DNA from: Pseudomonas sp. Irchel s3h17
Lineage (GTDB): Bacteria; Pseudomonadota; Gammaproteobacteria; Pseudomonadales; Pseudomonadaceae
Direction of reading: 5' to 3'
Assembly (NCBI RefSeq): GCF_900187505.1
Contig: NZ_FYDL01000014.1
Span: 62,001 to 126,000, forward strand
Length of the DNA: 64,000 bases
In this document: one piece after another, positions 18,062 to 26,673 of the stretch
Layout: every line of letters begins with the position of its first letter
How positions within the stretch are numbered: position 1 is the stretch's first letter
Program-made: the position numbers and the translations under genes
Notes under the pieces: model-generated
Databases searched by the model: none
Seen by the model: only the letters and a program-made list of their open reading frames with translations
What the model was told of the DNA's origin: nothing

Positions 18062-19300
18062 TCAAGCGCGTGTCGGCACCGGTAACGGTGAAGCCAACAG
18101 ACGCTCGTCCAGCAGGCCCAAACCCTCCTGGAACAACTGATTGCTACGCTCGGTATCGCCCAGTTGAGCGAGCAAGCGGGCAAGCTCGGCACAGGCTTCA
18201 GGGTTACGCTGAAGCCTGAGGCTGCCCTCCAGATAATCCCGCGCCTTGCCCCACAGACTGGCTTGCAAGCACAAGCGCCCCAGGGTCAACAGCAAGCTCG
18301 GGTCATTGGGATGGGCCTTCAACCAGCCCTCGGCGGTTTGCAGTTGACGCGACGGATCACTGCCGCGCAGCAACCCGTACAACCGCGCAAGGTGGCTGTC
18401 GTATTGTCGCTTGAGTGCTGTACGCAGGACCTCCTCGGCCTCGACCTCCGCGCCGAGCTGGCGCAACTGTTCGGCGTAGGCCAATACCAGTTGCGGCTCC
18501 TGACGCTGAGCGGACGTCAGTTGTTGCCAGGCGCGATTGAGCGACTGCAGGCCCACCGCTTCGCCTTCCTCCTGACGGGCCGCCAACGTCAGGTTTTCAC
18601 CCCAGGCCCGACGCTCCAGTTCGGCCAGTTCGCTGGCTGGCAGCGCTTTGTCCTTGCGCAGCTCCGGCAACAGGCGAATCACCGAGGACCAGTCACCACG
18701 CTGCTGATACAAACGCTGCAATTGGCGCAGTACCTGGACACTGTGAGGATGCCGTTCGCGCATGGCCGAGAGCGTGGTCAGCGCACCGTCGGTATCACCG
18801 CGGTCGGTCTGCAATTGTGCATGACTCAAGGCAATCGCCAGCTCGGCCTGCGGCTGGCGCTCCAGCGCACGCTCCAACAGGCTGTCGCATTCGTCGTAGC
18901 GCCCTTGCTCATTCGCCGCACGGGCCGCGCCCAGGTAGTAGAGCAGCGGCTGGCGCTCAGCTTCGGCGGCACGCTGCAGGTGACGCTGGGCACTGGCCCA
19001 GCGACCTTCCGCGAGATCCAGCTGGCCGTGCTCGATTGCGACCTGAACCCGCCGGCTGCGATTGCGGTTCGACCATGGGTTGACCACCCCGCTGGAGACC
19101 GCGACCAGCTCGATCAAGGCCTTGATCCCCCACAACACCAACCAGATCACGGCCACCAGCAGCAGCGTCGCCCACAGGCTCGACTCATAGCGGAAGGTCT
19201 TGTAGGCGATCAACACGTATCCCGAGTGCTGGGCAATCGCCAGCCCCATAGCGCCAGCGACGGCGATGATCAGGAACACAATCACATAGAGTCGCTTCAT
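18062..19300 (-). CDS. hemY: HemY, TPR-containing haem biosynthesis-associated protein
   Basis: A 412-residue inner-membrane protein: two N-terminal transmembrane helices (LYVIVFLIIAVAGAMGLAIA and SSLWATLLLVAVIWLVLWGI) followed by TPR repeats in the cytoplasm or periplasm. It is the proteobacterial HemY, not the Gram-positive protoporphyrinogen oxidase of the same name. A scaffolding role in haem synthesis is proposed. Its ATG overlaps the stop of hemX (ATGA), and it is the last gene of hemC-hemD-hemX-hemY. Confidence 0.93.
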   Translation of the reverse strand: MKRLYVIVFLIIAVAGAMGLAIAQHSGYVLIAYKTFRYESSLWATLLLVAVIWLVLWGIKALIELVAVSSGVVNPWSNRNRSRRVQVAIEHGQLDLAEGRWASAQRHLQRAAEAERQPLLYYLGAARAANEQGRYDECDSLLERALERQPQAELAIALSHAQLQTDRGDTDGALTTLSAMRERHPHSVQVLRQLQRLYQQRGDWSSVIRLLPELRKDKALPASELAELERRAWGENLTLAARQEEGEAVGLQSLNRAWQQLTSAQRQEPQLVLAYAEQLRQLGAEVEAEEVLRTALKRQYDSHLARLYGLLRGSDPSRQLQTAEGWLKAHPNDPSLLLTLGRLCLQASLWGKARDYLEGSLRLQRNPEACAELARLLAQLGDTERSNQLFQEGLGLLDERLLASPLPVPTRA

Positions 19301-20436
19301 GGGCTGGTCTCCGGCGTGGTGCCAGTGCCCGCCTTGACGGCAGGCTTGACCGACTCCTCGGCATTGACGTTACGTCGCTCCAGATAGCCCTGCACCACAC
19401 TCAAGGTCATCGCCAGGTCGGGCGTCACCACAGTGACCGGTTGCTTGCTCAACCCGGCCAATTGCTCAAGCATGACTTTGCTTTGCGGGTTGTCCTGGTT
19501 GAAGCTGCCCTTGAGTACATCCCGCGCCTCGTCCAGCGCCTGGGTGTACACCGGCGCCTGGCCATTGAGCGCGGCCCATTGAGCCTGCTCGAGCGCCAGG
19601 CTCAGGGCCAGGCGCACCTGCGTCAGGCTCTGCCCGGCGAGCAGTGGGCGGATATTTTTATCGGCATCGAAGTCAATGCGGATGTAGCGCGAAATCTGCT
19701 CCCACCATTGCGCCCAGCGACTGGCACCATCGCCATCGGCGGTCAGTCGTTGCAGGGAGTCGCCACGCTCATGAAACTCGGGAGCCAGCTCGGTGAGTTC
19801 GGCCACTTGATCGCGCAAGGCGCCTAGCTGCAGGAACAAGCCGGTGCGGTCCGGTTGTTCGGTGCTGCGCAATGCCGCCAGCGTCTTGGCAATTTGCTCG
19901 CGGGCCGCGAAGGCGCCAGGATCATTCTGCTCGCGCAGAATTTCGTCGGCGCCTTGCACCAGGGCCTGGGCGCTGCTGATGTCCTGCAACGCCGAAAGGC
20001 GCAGGCTGGCCAGACGCAACAAGTGCTCGGCTTCGGCCAGACGCCAGTCCTTGCGGCTAGCACCCAGGACGGTTTCCAGGCGCTGGTTCAAGCGTTGCTG
20101 ATCGCCTTGCAACTGGGCCACCAGACGTCGGCGCTCTTCCAGCTCTTCGGCTGCCGGCATTTGCTCAAGCCGCGCCGTCAGACGCTGCTCATTGAGCTTG
20201 AGACTTTGCGCCTGATCGCCCAACGCCTGCAATTGTCCCAACTGCTGCTGAGTGCTGGCCTGCAGGGTACGCACCTGCCAGATACCCCAGCCGCCGACGG
20301 CAACACCGGCGGCACCGACCAGCAGTGCAAAAATCGCCAGCCCGTTGCCCCGGCGCGGTTCTGGGTTGCTTACAGTTTCAACCGGCGCATCGAGCGCAGG
20401 CTGGACGTCATCTTTAGGCAAGGCTGTTTCGCTCAC
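19297..20436 (-). CDS. hemX: HemX, uroporphyrinogen-III C-methyltransferase-like membrane protein
   Basis: A 379-residue protein with an acidic, proline-containing N-terminus, one membrane helix (GLAIFALLVGAAGVAVGGWGI) and a long coiled-coil/helical periplasmic domain. The family is annotated as a C-methyltransferase, but it lacks the SAM-binding methylase fold, so the enzyme name is probably wrong. It starts at a GTG (20436), 16 bases after hemD. Role is likely structural with HemY. Confidence 0.9.
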   Translation of the reverse strand: MSETALPKDDVQPALDAPVETVSNPEPRRGNGLAIFALLVGAAGVAVGGWGIWQVRTLQASTQQQLGQLQALGDQAQSLKLNEQRLTARLEQMPAAEELEERRRLVAQLQGDQQRLNQRLETVLGASRKDWRLAEAEHLLRLASLRLSALQDISSAQALVQGADEILREQNDPGAFAAREQIAKTLAALRSTEQPDRTGLFLQLGALRDQVAELTELAPEFHERGDSLQRLTADGDGASRWAQWWEQISRYIRIDFDADKNIRPLLAGQSLTQVRLALSLALEQAQWAALNGQAPVYTQALDEARDVLKGSFNQDNPQSKVMLEQLAGLSKQPVTVVTPDLAMTLSVVQGYLERRNVNAEESVKPAVKAGTGTTPETSP

Positions 20437-20452
20437 GTATCCATCCTTTGCA

Positions 20453-21217
20453 TTAGAAAGCGGGGCGGGTTTCCCGCAACGCCGCTAGCAAAGCCGTGGC
20501 ACTGGCACCACGACAATCCACAACTGTTTGGGCGCCTGCCGCCAGCGCCATCTCGGCGACCCGAGGGCTTGGCACAAACAAGGGCAACCGCGCCAACTCA
20601 GGCCAGGCATTGCCGGCCAACTGACGCAGGTGCTCAAAACCCTGTCCACTGCTGACCACCAGGCCGTTCAAGCGTTCCGCTTCAATCCGCTCAGGCAAGG
20701 CGTCCTCGGCATACTGCGGCAAGCCGCGACGGTACACCTCCAGATACTCGACACTAGCACCTTGCTCGCGCAAGCGCTCAGCCAGTAGCTCGCGCCCACC
20801 CTCGCCACGCAGGATCAACACGCGCGCACCTGGCCGCGCGATAGCCTCGCGCAACGGTGCCAGTCCAAGCAAGGCTTCGCTGTCATCGCCGCGCTCCGGG
20901 AAGCTGACATCCAGCCCGTGCTCCTGGAGGACCTGCGCCGTTGCCGCGCCCACACTGAACCACTTCAAACCCGGCGATTGCGGCCCATACCGCTCGACCA
21001 GGCCCATGCCGATCCGGGCGGCGGGCTTGCTGACCACGATCACCGCGCAGTAGCGATCCAGCCCCTGGATCACCTCGCGCATGGTCGCAGAGTCAGGGAT
21101 CGGCTCTATTTCCAAAAGCGGCAAGCAGCTGCTGAAAATCCCCTGTTCGGCCAAAAAAACCGCCAGTGCCGCCGAATCGTCCAGCGGACGCGTCAGCAGC
21201 AAGCGCCACCCAGTCAC
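20453..21217 (-). CDS. hemD: Uroporphyrinogen-III synthase
   Basis: Cyclises hydroxymethylbilane with inversion of ring D to uroporphyrinogen III. The 254-residue product shows the two-lobed HemD pattern: LLLTRPLDDSAALAVFLAEQG at the start, AVIVVSKPAARIGM, and late LVVSSGQGFEHLRQLAG. HemD is poorly conserved, so the call leans also on position. The GTG start overlaps the hemC stop by four bases (GTGA), which argues for translational coupling with the preceding enzyme of the same pathway. Confidence 0.94.
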   Translation of the reverse strand: MTGWRLLLTRPLDDSAALAVFLAEQGIFSSCLPLLEIEPIPDSATMREVIQGLDRYCAVIVVSKPAARIGMGLVERYGPQSPGLKWFSVGAATAQVLQEHGLDVSFPERGDDSEALLGLAPLREAIARPGARVLILRGEGGRELLAERLREQGASVEYLEVYRRGLPQYAEDALPERIEAERLNGLVVSSGQGFEHLRQLAGNAWPELARLPLFVPSPRVAEMALAAGAQTVVDCRGASATALLAALRETRPAF

Positions 21218-22155
21218 TCGTGACCTGCCTCGCCGTAGACTGCCTTCAGGATCGTGTCGGCGCCCTGGCGCAGAAGGTCTTCGGCCACTTGCACACCCAA
21301 GGCCTCGGCGTCGCTGCGTGGTGCACGCGCCTGGGCACTGAGCAGCAGGCCGCCGCTCGGATCACCCACCAGGCCACGCAACCAGAGCTGCTCACCTTCC
21401 AGCACCGCATAGCAGGCGATCGGCACCTGGCAGCCGCCATTGAGATGTTTGTTCAGTGCGCGCTCGGCCGTGACCCGCGTGGCGGTGTCCTGATGATGCA
21501 GTGGTGCCAGCAACGCGTGAATTTCACTGTCTGCGCTGCGGCATTCGATACCGACCGCCCCTTGGCCACCTGCCGGCAGGCTGTCGTCGACGCTGATCGA
21601 AGAGCTGATGCGATCCTCGAAACCCAGGCGAATCAAACCGGCCGCCGCGAGGATGATCGCGTCGTACTCACCGGCATCCAGCTTGGCCAGGCGGGTATTG
21701 ACGTTGCCACGCAGAAAGCGGATTTGCAGGTCCGGACGACGGCTCAGCAGTTGTGCCTGACGGCGCAGGCTGGAAGTGCCAACCACACTGCCCTGAGGCA
21801 GCGCGTCCAGGCTGGCGTAAGTGTTGGACACAAAGGCATCGCGCGGGTCTTCGCGCTCACAGATACAGAACAGGCCCAGGCCTTGCGGGAAGTCCATGGG
21901 CACGTCCTTCATGGAGTGCACGGCGATGTCGGCTTCGTTTTCCAGCAACGCGGTTTCCAGTTCTTTGACGAACAGGCCCTTGCCACCGATTTTCGAAAGC
22001 GGGGAGTCAAGCAGCTTGTCGCCGCGGCTGACCATGGGCACCAGCGTCACGACCAGCCCCGGATGGGCCTGCTCCAGACGAGCCTTGACGTATTCGGCCT
22101 GCCACAAGGCCAGGGCACTTTTGCGGGTAGCGATGCGAATTTCGCGAGGGGACAT
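21214..22155 (-). CDS. hemC: Porphobilinogen deaminase (hydroxymethylbilane synthase)
   Basis: Polymerises four porphobilinogens into hydroxymethylbilane. The 313-residue product contains SALALWQAEYVKARLE, HSMKDVPM with the catalytic aspartate nearby, GTSSLRRQAQLLSRRPDL, RGNVNTRLAKLDAGEYDAI, and LNGGCQVPIACYA with the cysteine that holds the dipyrromethane cofactor. First gene of the hem cluster; 138 bases separate it from algR, which reads the same way. The ribosome site is weak. Confidence 0.97.
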   Translation of the reverse strand: MSPREIRIATRKSALALWQAEYVKARLEQAHPGLVVTLVPMVSRGDKLLDSPLSKIGGKGLFVKELETALLENEADIAVHSMKDVPMDFPQGLGLFCICEREDPRDAFVSNTYASLDALPQGSVVGTSSLRRQAQLLSRRPDLQIRFLRGNVNTRLAKLDAGEYDAIILAAAGLIRLGFEDRISSSISVDDSLPAGGQGAVGIECRSADSEIHALLAPLHHQDTATRVTAERALNKHLNGGCQVPIACYAVLEGEQLWLRGLVGDPSGGLLLSAQARAPRSDAEALGVQVAEDLLRQGADTILKAVYGEAGHE

Positions 22156-22293
22156 GGATCAATCCGTACTGAATAGATATGACGGATAATAACAGCTCAG
22201 CCAAATCCACTTTGACTTGTATCAGAAACAGCGTGGCCTCCCTGGCCTCACCTGCCCCGCAAAGGGGCGTTGAGTTGGTGTGCGAACAGCCAA

Positions 22294-23040
22294 CTAGAGC
22301 TGTTGCATCATCTTGCGCACACCCGCGACGTGGCGTCTGCTGACAATCAGTGCATCTCCGTTCAGGCCTTTGAGAAACAGCTGGAAGTGCCCAAGCGGCG
22401 TGCGCTGCAGGCGCTCGATGCGCTCGCGAGCCACCAATGCATTGCGATGGATCCGCACGAAGCGGTCACCGAATTCGTCCTCGAGGGCTTTCAACGGCTC
22501 ATCCAGCAGGACTTCGCCACCTTCGTGGCGCAAAGTCACGTATTTGTGGTCGGCAATGAAGTAGACCACCTGGGCCAATGGAATCAGTTCAATGCCTTTG
22601 CGGGTGCGGGCGCTGATATGGCTGCGTGGACCGCTGCCGCTTTCGGCCGCCGGCCGGGTCAGGGCAGCGAGCTGTACACGATTGGGGCGTTCGGCCTTTT
22701 TCAAGGCTTCGTGCAGCAGTTCGGCGCGTACCGGCTTGACCAGATAACCCACGGAACTGGCCTGCAAGGCCTCTATGGCAAACTCATCCTGAGCCGCACA
22801 AAACACCACGGCGGGCGGGGTTTCACGCTCACACAACCGGGCGGCGACCTGTAAACCATCCAGGCCGGGCATGCGGATATCGAGCAGCACGATATCGGGT
22901 TTCAGGCTGTCGATCAGGGTCAACGCCTCATCGCCATTGGTGGCGCTGGGCTCCAGGACATTGTATCCCTCAAGCTCGCCGACCATACGGCTCAGGCGCT
23001 CGCGGGCTAGGGGTTCGTCATCAACGATCAGGACATTCAT
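22294..23040 (-). CDS. algR: AlgR, LytTR-family response regulator
   Basis: A 248-residue regulator: receiver domain (1-120, acidic pocket DDE at 7-9, phospho-acceptor D54 in IVLLDIRMPG, conserved K in VKPVRAEL) and a LytTR DNA-binding domain (about 140-248, RIHRNALVARERIERL). In P. aeruginosa it controls alginate, type IV pili, rhamnolipid and cyanide genes and is paired with the sensor AlgZ (FimS). No intact algZ lies upstream here; only a decayed remnant is visible, whose stop overlaps this ATG. The residues needed for phosphorylation are kept. Confidence 0.95.
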   Translation of the reverse strand: MNVLIVDDEPLARERLSRMVGELEGYNVLEPSATNGDEALTLIDSLKPDIVLLDIRMPGLDGLQVAARLCERETPPAVVFCAAQDEFAIEALQASSVGYLVKPVRAELLHEALKKAERPNRVQLAALTRPAAESGSGPRSHISARTRKGIELIPLAQVVYFIADHKYVTLRHEGGEVLLDEPLKALEDEFGDRFVRIHRNALVARERIERLQRTPLGHFQLFLKGLNGDALIVSRRHVAGVRKMMQQL

Positions 23041-23374
23041 ATTGCACTGGCTTCCTGCGTGAGTCTCGCACAAGGATAGCGTAGACAGGTGAAGTGACGT
23101 CCGTCACCGCGATCCACGCTAAGACTAGCGCGAGGGCGAAAAAGTGCCGCACGTCGGACTGCAATATTTATCGGTACCGGCATCGCTGCCTGCGAAGACT
23201 GGCCTGGCGAGGCGTCACCGTAAGCAAAGCTGATATCCAATATGAACACTCCGCTCTTTTGTAGTCGGCGTCGAGGCTGACCGCATCACGCCTTGATTGG
23301 ACATTTGCGCAGCCCCTAACGTCCAACTGTAGACGCTCGCTGCGCCAAAAGTGCTCATTTGACAAATATCGTTG
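23037..23374 (-). pseudogene. algZ: Decayed remnant of algZ (fimS) sensor kinase
   Basis: Two short blocks on the minus strand look like parts of a LytS/AlgZ-type histidine kinase, in different frames. Block one (23374-23312) reads TQRYLSNEHFWRSERLQLDV, similar to the RYLxIExxRxGERL segment after the phospho-histidine domain. Block two (about 23252-23037) reads LDISFAYGDASPGQSSQ, then NIAVRRAALFRPRASLSVD, then GRHFTCLRYPCARLTQE, like the end of the HATPase domain. Its TGA overlaps the algR ATG (ATGA), the junction expected of an intact algZ-algR operon. The histidine region and most of the ATP lid are missing. Identity is inferred from pattern only. Confidence 0.6.
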
Positions 23375-23517
23375 CGTAAACGCAGGGACAGCCCTGGAGT
23401 ATGGCCTTGTAAACAGCAAAAACGTATCGACCAGCGACACCGACTCGATTGGCAACCCTGTTATTATCCACGGCAGGTTTTTACGCCATCTTCCTTCAGC
23501 CGATCACGAGCGAATTC
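23375..23517. other. Upstream region of argH
   Basis: The rest of the 477-base gap between algR and argH. I see no clear -35/-10 pair. A TATTAT hexamer lies at 23462-23467, and the argH start has no strong Shine-Dalgarno sequence. Part may be further decayed algZ sequence. Confidence 0.4.
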
Positions 23518-24912
23518 ATGAGCACTGACAAGACCAATCAGTCCTGGGGCGGCCGCTTCAGTGAACCCGTCGACGCCTTCGTCGCCCGCTTCACCGCCTC
23601 CGTCACTTTCGACCAGCGCCTGTATCGCCACGACATCATGGGCTCCGTTGCCCACGCCACCATGCTGGCCAAGGTCGGCGTGCTGACCGATGCCGAGCGC
23701 GACAGCATCATCGATGGCCTGACCGTCATTCAGGGCGAGATCGAGGCCGGTACCTTCGACTGGCGCATCGACCTTGAAGACGTGCACATGAACATCGAAG
23801 CGCGCCTGACCGACCGCATTGGCGTTACCGGCAAGAAGCTGCACACCGGTCGTAGCCGTAACGACCAGGTGGCCACCGATATCCGCCTGTGGCTGCGCGA
23901 CGAGATCGACCTGATCCTGGGTGAAATCACTCGCCTGCAAAAAGGCCTGCTGGAACAGGCAGAGCGCGAATCCGATACCATCATGCCGGGCTTCACCCAC
24001 CTGCAAACCGCACAGCCGGTGACCTTCGGTCATCACATGCTGGCCTGGTTCGAAATGCTCAGCCGCGACTACGAGCGCCTGGTCGACTGCCGCAAGCGTA
24101 CCAACCGCATGCCATTGGGCAGCGCCGCGCTGGCCGGCACCACCTACCCGATCGATCGCGAGCTGACCGCGCAACTGCTGGGCTTCGACGCCGTAGGCGG
24201 CAACTCGCTGGACAACGTGTCGGATCGTGATTTCGCCATTGAATTCTGCTCGGCCGCCAGCATCGCGATGATGCACCTGTCGCGCTTCTCCGAAGAGCTG
24301 GTGCTGTGGACCAGTGCGCAGTTCCAGTTCATCGATTTGCCTGACCGTTTCTGCACCGGCAGCTCGATCATGCCGCAAAAGAAAAACCCTGACGTTCCGG
24401 AACTGGTTCGCGGCAAAAGCGGCCGGGTCTTCGGCGCGCTGATGGGCCTGCTGACCCTGATGAAAGGCCAGCCGCTGGCCTACAACAAGGACAACCAGGA
24501 AGACAAGGAACCGCTGTTCGACGCCGCCGACACCTTGCGCGACTCGCTGCGGGCCTTTGCCGACATGATCCCGGCCATCAAGCCAAAGCACGCCATCATG
24601 CGCGAAGCGGCCCTGCGCGGCTTCTCCACCGCCACTGACCTGGCGGACTACCTGGTTCGCCGTGGCCTGCCGTTCCGCGACTGCCACGAAATCGTCGGCC
24701 ACGCGGTGAAGTACGGCGTGGAAAGCGCCAAGGACCTGGCGGAGATGAGCCTGCAAGAGCTGCGTCAGTTCAGCGACCAGATCGAGCAGGACGTGTTTGC
24801 CGTGCTGACGCTGGAAGGTTCGGTCAATGCCCGCAACCACATCGGCGGCACCGCACCGGCCCAGGTCAAGGCGGCGGTGATTCGCGGCCAGGCGCTGTTA
24901 GCCTCCCGCTAA
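23518..24912 (+). CDS. argH: Argininosuccinate lyase
   Basis: Last step of arginine synthesis: splits argininosuccinate into arginine and fumarate. The 464-residue product carries WGGRFSEPVD at the start, HTGRSRNDQVATD, TAQPVTFGHHMLAW and the fumarase/aspartase signature GSSIMPQKKNPDVPEL. The start at 23518 (MSTDKTNQSWGGRF) matches family length; a 23-codon extension upstream would be unusual. It stands alone, divergent from algR. Confidence 0.97.
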   Translation: MSTDKTNQSWGGRFSEPVDAFVARFTASVTFDQRLYRHDIMGSVAHATMLAKVGVLTDAERDSIIDGLTVIQGEIEAGTFDWRIDLEDVHMNIEARLTDRIGVTGKKLHTGRSRNDQVATDIRLWLRDEIDLILGEITRLQKGLLEQAERESDTIMPGFTHLQTAQPVTFGHHMLAWFEMLSRDYERLVDCRKRTNRMPLGSAALAGTTYPIDRELTAQLLGFDAVGGNSLDNVSDRDFAIEFCSAASIAMMHLSRFSEELVLWTSAQFQFIDLPDRFCTGSSIMPQKKNPDVPELVRGKSGRVFGALMGLLTLMKGQPLAYNKDNQEDKEPLFDAADTLRDSLRAFADMIPAIKPKHAIMREAALRGFSTATDLADYLVRRGLPFRDCHEIVGHAVKYGVESAKDLAEMSLQELRQFSDQIEQDVFAVLTLEGSVNARNHIGGTAPAQVKAAVIRGQALLASR

Positions 24913-24978
24913 ACCGTTGAATGCATCGCGGGCAACAGCCAGTTGCCCGCGAATGCAGGGATGAGAAACGCTACATAC

Positions 24979-25638
24979 CTACCGCCTGGACGCAATCATC
25001 GCCAGAAACGCCGGCATTGCCTCATCCTTGTCAGCCGCAATACGCCTGGCTATGGGCGTCTGCTCCAACCGTTCCAGCAAGGCCCTGGCCGCCGGCAGCT
25101 CCGCCAACAGATCCAGATCGAAGAGCTTCTCGCCGACCGCGCACGCCAGGCTGACGCTGTACTGGAAGTACAGGTCCGCCACGCTCAGACTGTCGCCCGC
25201 CACGTACGGTGCAAACTTGCCGTGACGCCCCAGGGACGCAAACCCCAGCAACAGCTCGGCCCTGGCCTTCTCCTTGATCGCCTCCGGTACCGTCATGCCG
25301 AAAAACGCTTCAGCAAAACAGGTCCGCGCCGGCAGTTCGATGTACAGCTCGATTTCCTTGGCCAGTGCCAGCACCTGAGCGCGCTCGAACGGCGTCCTGG
25401 GCAGCAGTGGCGTGCCTGTCTGGGTGTCTTCGATGTATTGCAGGATCACGCCGGTTTCGTTGACAAAACCTTGCTCGGCACCCAGCACCGGGACCTTGCC
25501 GCGAGGACTGATGGCCAGTGCCTCGGGGCTTTGGCCGGCGTAAAACGGCACCTCCTCGAAAGGCACCCCCTTCTCCATCAGTGCGTGTTTGACCATGTTG
25601 TAGTAGTTGCTGACTGCAAATCCATAAAGCTTGAGCAT
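24979..25638 (-). CDS. Glutathione S-transferase family protein
   Basis: A 219-residue cytosolic protein with an N-terminal thioredoxin-like domain (LKLYGFAVSNYYNMVKHALM; cis-proline in ISPRGKVPVL; ETGVILQYIE) and an all-helical C-terminal domain. Substrate class cannot be told from sequence. A GGAGG site precedes both the ATG at 25638 and an adjacent GTG at 25641; I favour the ATG. It is convergent with argH. Confidence 0.9.
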   Translation of the reverse strand: MLKLYGFAVSNYYNMVKHALMEKGVPFEEVPFYAGQSPEALAISPRGKVPVLGAEQGFVNETGVILQYIEDTQTGTPLLPRTPFERAQVLALAKEIELYIELPARTCFAEAFFGMTVPEAIKEKARAELLLGFASLGRHGKFAPYVAGDSLSVADLYFQYSVSLACAVGEKLFDLDLLAELPAARALLERLEQTPIARRIAADKDEAMPAFLAMIASRR

Positions 25639-25765
25639 CACGAAGCCTCCAGGCCGCTCAGGGGGGTTGGCGAGCGTTTGTTATAGAACGTCCGGGCCAC
25701 TCTCGCCAGCAGCATCACGGCGTTGAATGCAGGTAAACTGACCACCTTTCCTACAGGAGCCTGTC

Positions 25766-26065
25766 ATGAGCGAGCCAACACCCGGCACCCACGAAAACGA
25801 CGACAACGACGAAGAGGCGTTCGCCGAAACCACTCTGATCGAAGCGATCGAAAACCAGATCGAGAGCGACAACCCGCCAGCGGCCAAGGCGACCTTCAAC
25901 AAGTTGACCCTGGTGGGTTACGAGCGCGAAGAAATCCTCAACCTGATGGCCCACGTACTGGCCGTTGAAATCGACGCAATCCTCGAAGAAGACCGCGCGT
26001 TCGACACACAATGGTATGAAGCCGCACTGCGCGCCCTGCCCGAGTTGCCGCCGGAAAAGAAGTAA
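25766..26065 (+). CDS. Conserved hypothetical acidic protein
   Basis: A 99-residue acidic protein that I do not recognise as a named family. The first 30 residues are rich in Asp, Glu and Asn (HENDDNDEEAF), the rest forms predicted helices (EEILNLMAHVLAVEIDAIL) and ends in a proline-rich tail. It has no signal peptide or membrane segment. CAGGAG eight bases before the ATG and codon use like its neighbours support a real gene. Confidence 0.75.
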   Translation: MSEPTPGTHENDDNDEEAFAETTLIEAIENQIESDNPPAAKATFNKLTLVGYEREEILNLMAHVLAVEIDAILEEDRAFDTQWYEAALRALPELPPEKK

Positions 26066-26244
26066 ACAGCCCCTTTTACGGGCGAGTTGCAACGGGAAGG
26101 GGGCTCTCTCCCCTCCCCACAGGGTTTTACATCGCCAACCCTGCCCGGGACTAAAAAGCCTGTTGCGAGCACTGGACATGCCGGCCGAGTGCGTTCACCT
26201 TAGGTGACGCTATCGTCCCAATTCCTAGAAAGTCTGGAGTCCCT

Positions 26245-26490
26245 ATGTCGCTTACCCCTGAGTTGGTTGCCGAACTGGAAATCCTTGCGCTCTTCAACCT
26301 GGACAGTTCCCAGGAAGGTTTGAAAATTCATCAGACCGCAGCCCCGAAAGCCATTGCCGCCGCACAACGACTGTTCGAAAAAGAACTGATCGACCAACCC
26401 GATGGCGGTTACCTGACCAGCCTGGGTCGTGATGCCGCGCAGCACGCGCAGAGTCTGCTGACCATCCTGTCCGTCGAAGAAACCGCATAA
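26245..26490 (+). CDS. TIGR02647 family protein
   Basis: An 81-residue protein. LTPELVAELEILALFNLDSSQ and GLKIHQTAAP, followed by a small helical segment with LGRDAAQHAQ, fit the TIGR02647 family of unknown function, found mainly in gammaproteobacteria. The layout resembles a short winged-helix-like domain, but DNA binding is only a guess. TGGAG precedes the ATG by suitable spacing. Confidence 0.8.
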   Translation: MSLTPELVAELEILALFNLDSSQEGLKIHQTAAPKAIAAAQRLFEKELIDQPDGGYLTSLGRDAAQHAQSLLTILSVEETA

Positions 26491-26673
26491 CCCCCTCTGT
26501 ATCGCCCACGGGAACCCCTCTACGGGATTTCCGCGGGCAAGCTGTCGCCCGTCGATAGTAATTTGACGCCAGAAACCAACAATCAGCTTAAAAGTCATGG
26601 GCGCGAGGCTGTAAACTGGCCCTCGACCTGAGACTTTCCCACATTCGTTGACTGCGAGCCGGTTTGAGCTGAC

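Noticed and set aside
23168..23455. 95-codon minus-strand frame as an intact gene
   Set aside because: No ribosome site and it breaks off after the kinase-like block; better read as part of the decayed algZ.
23464..24840. 458-codon minus-strand frame across argH
   Set aside because: Antisense to argH, composed of reversed codons, without domain features.
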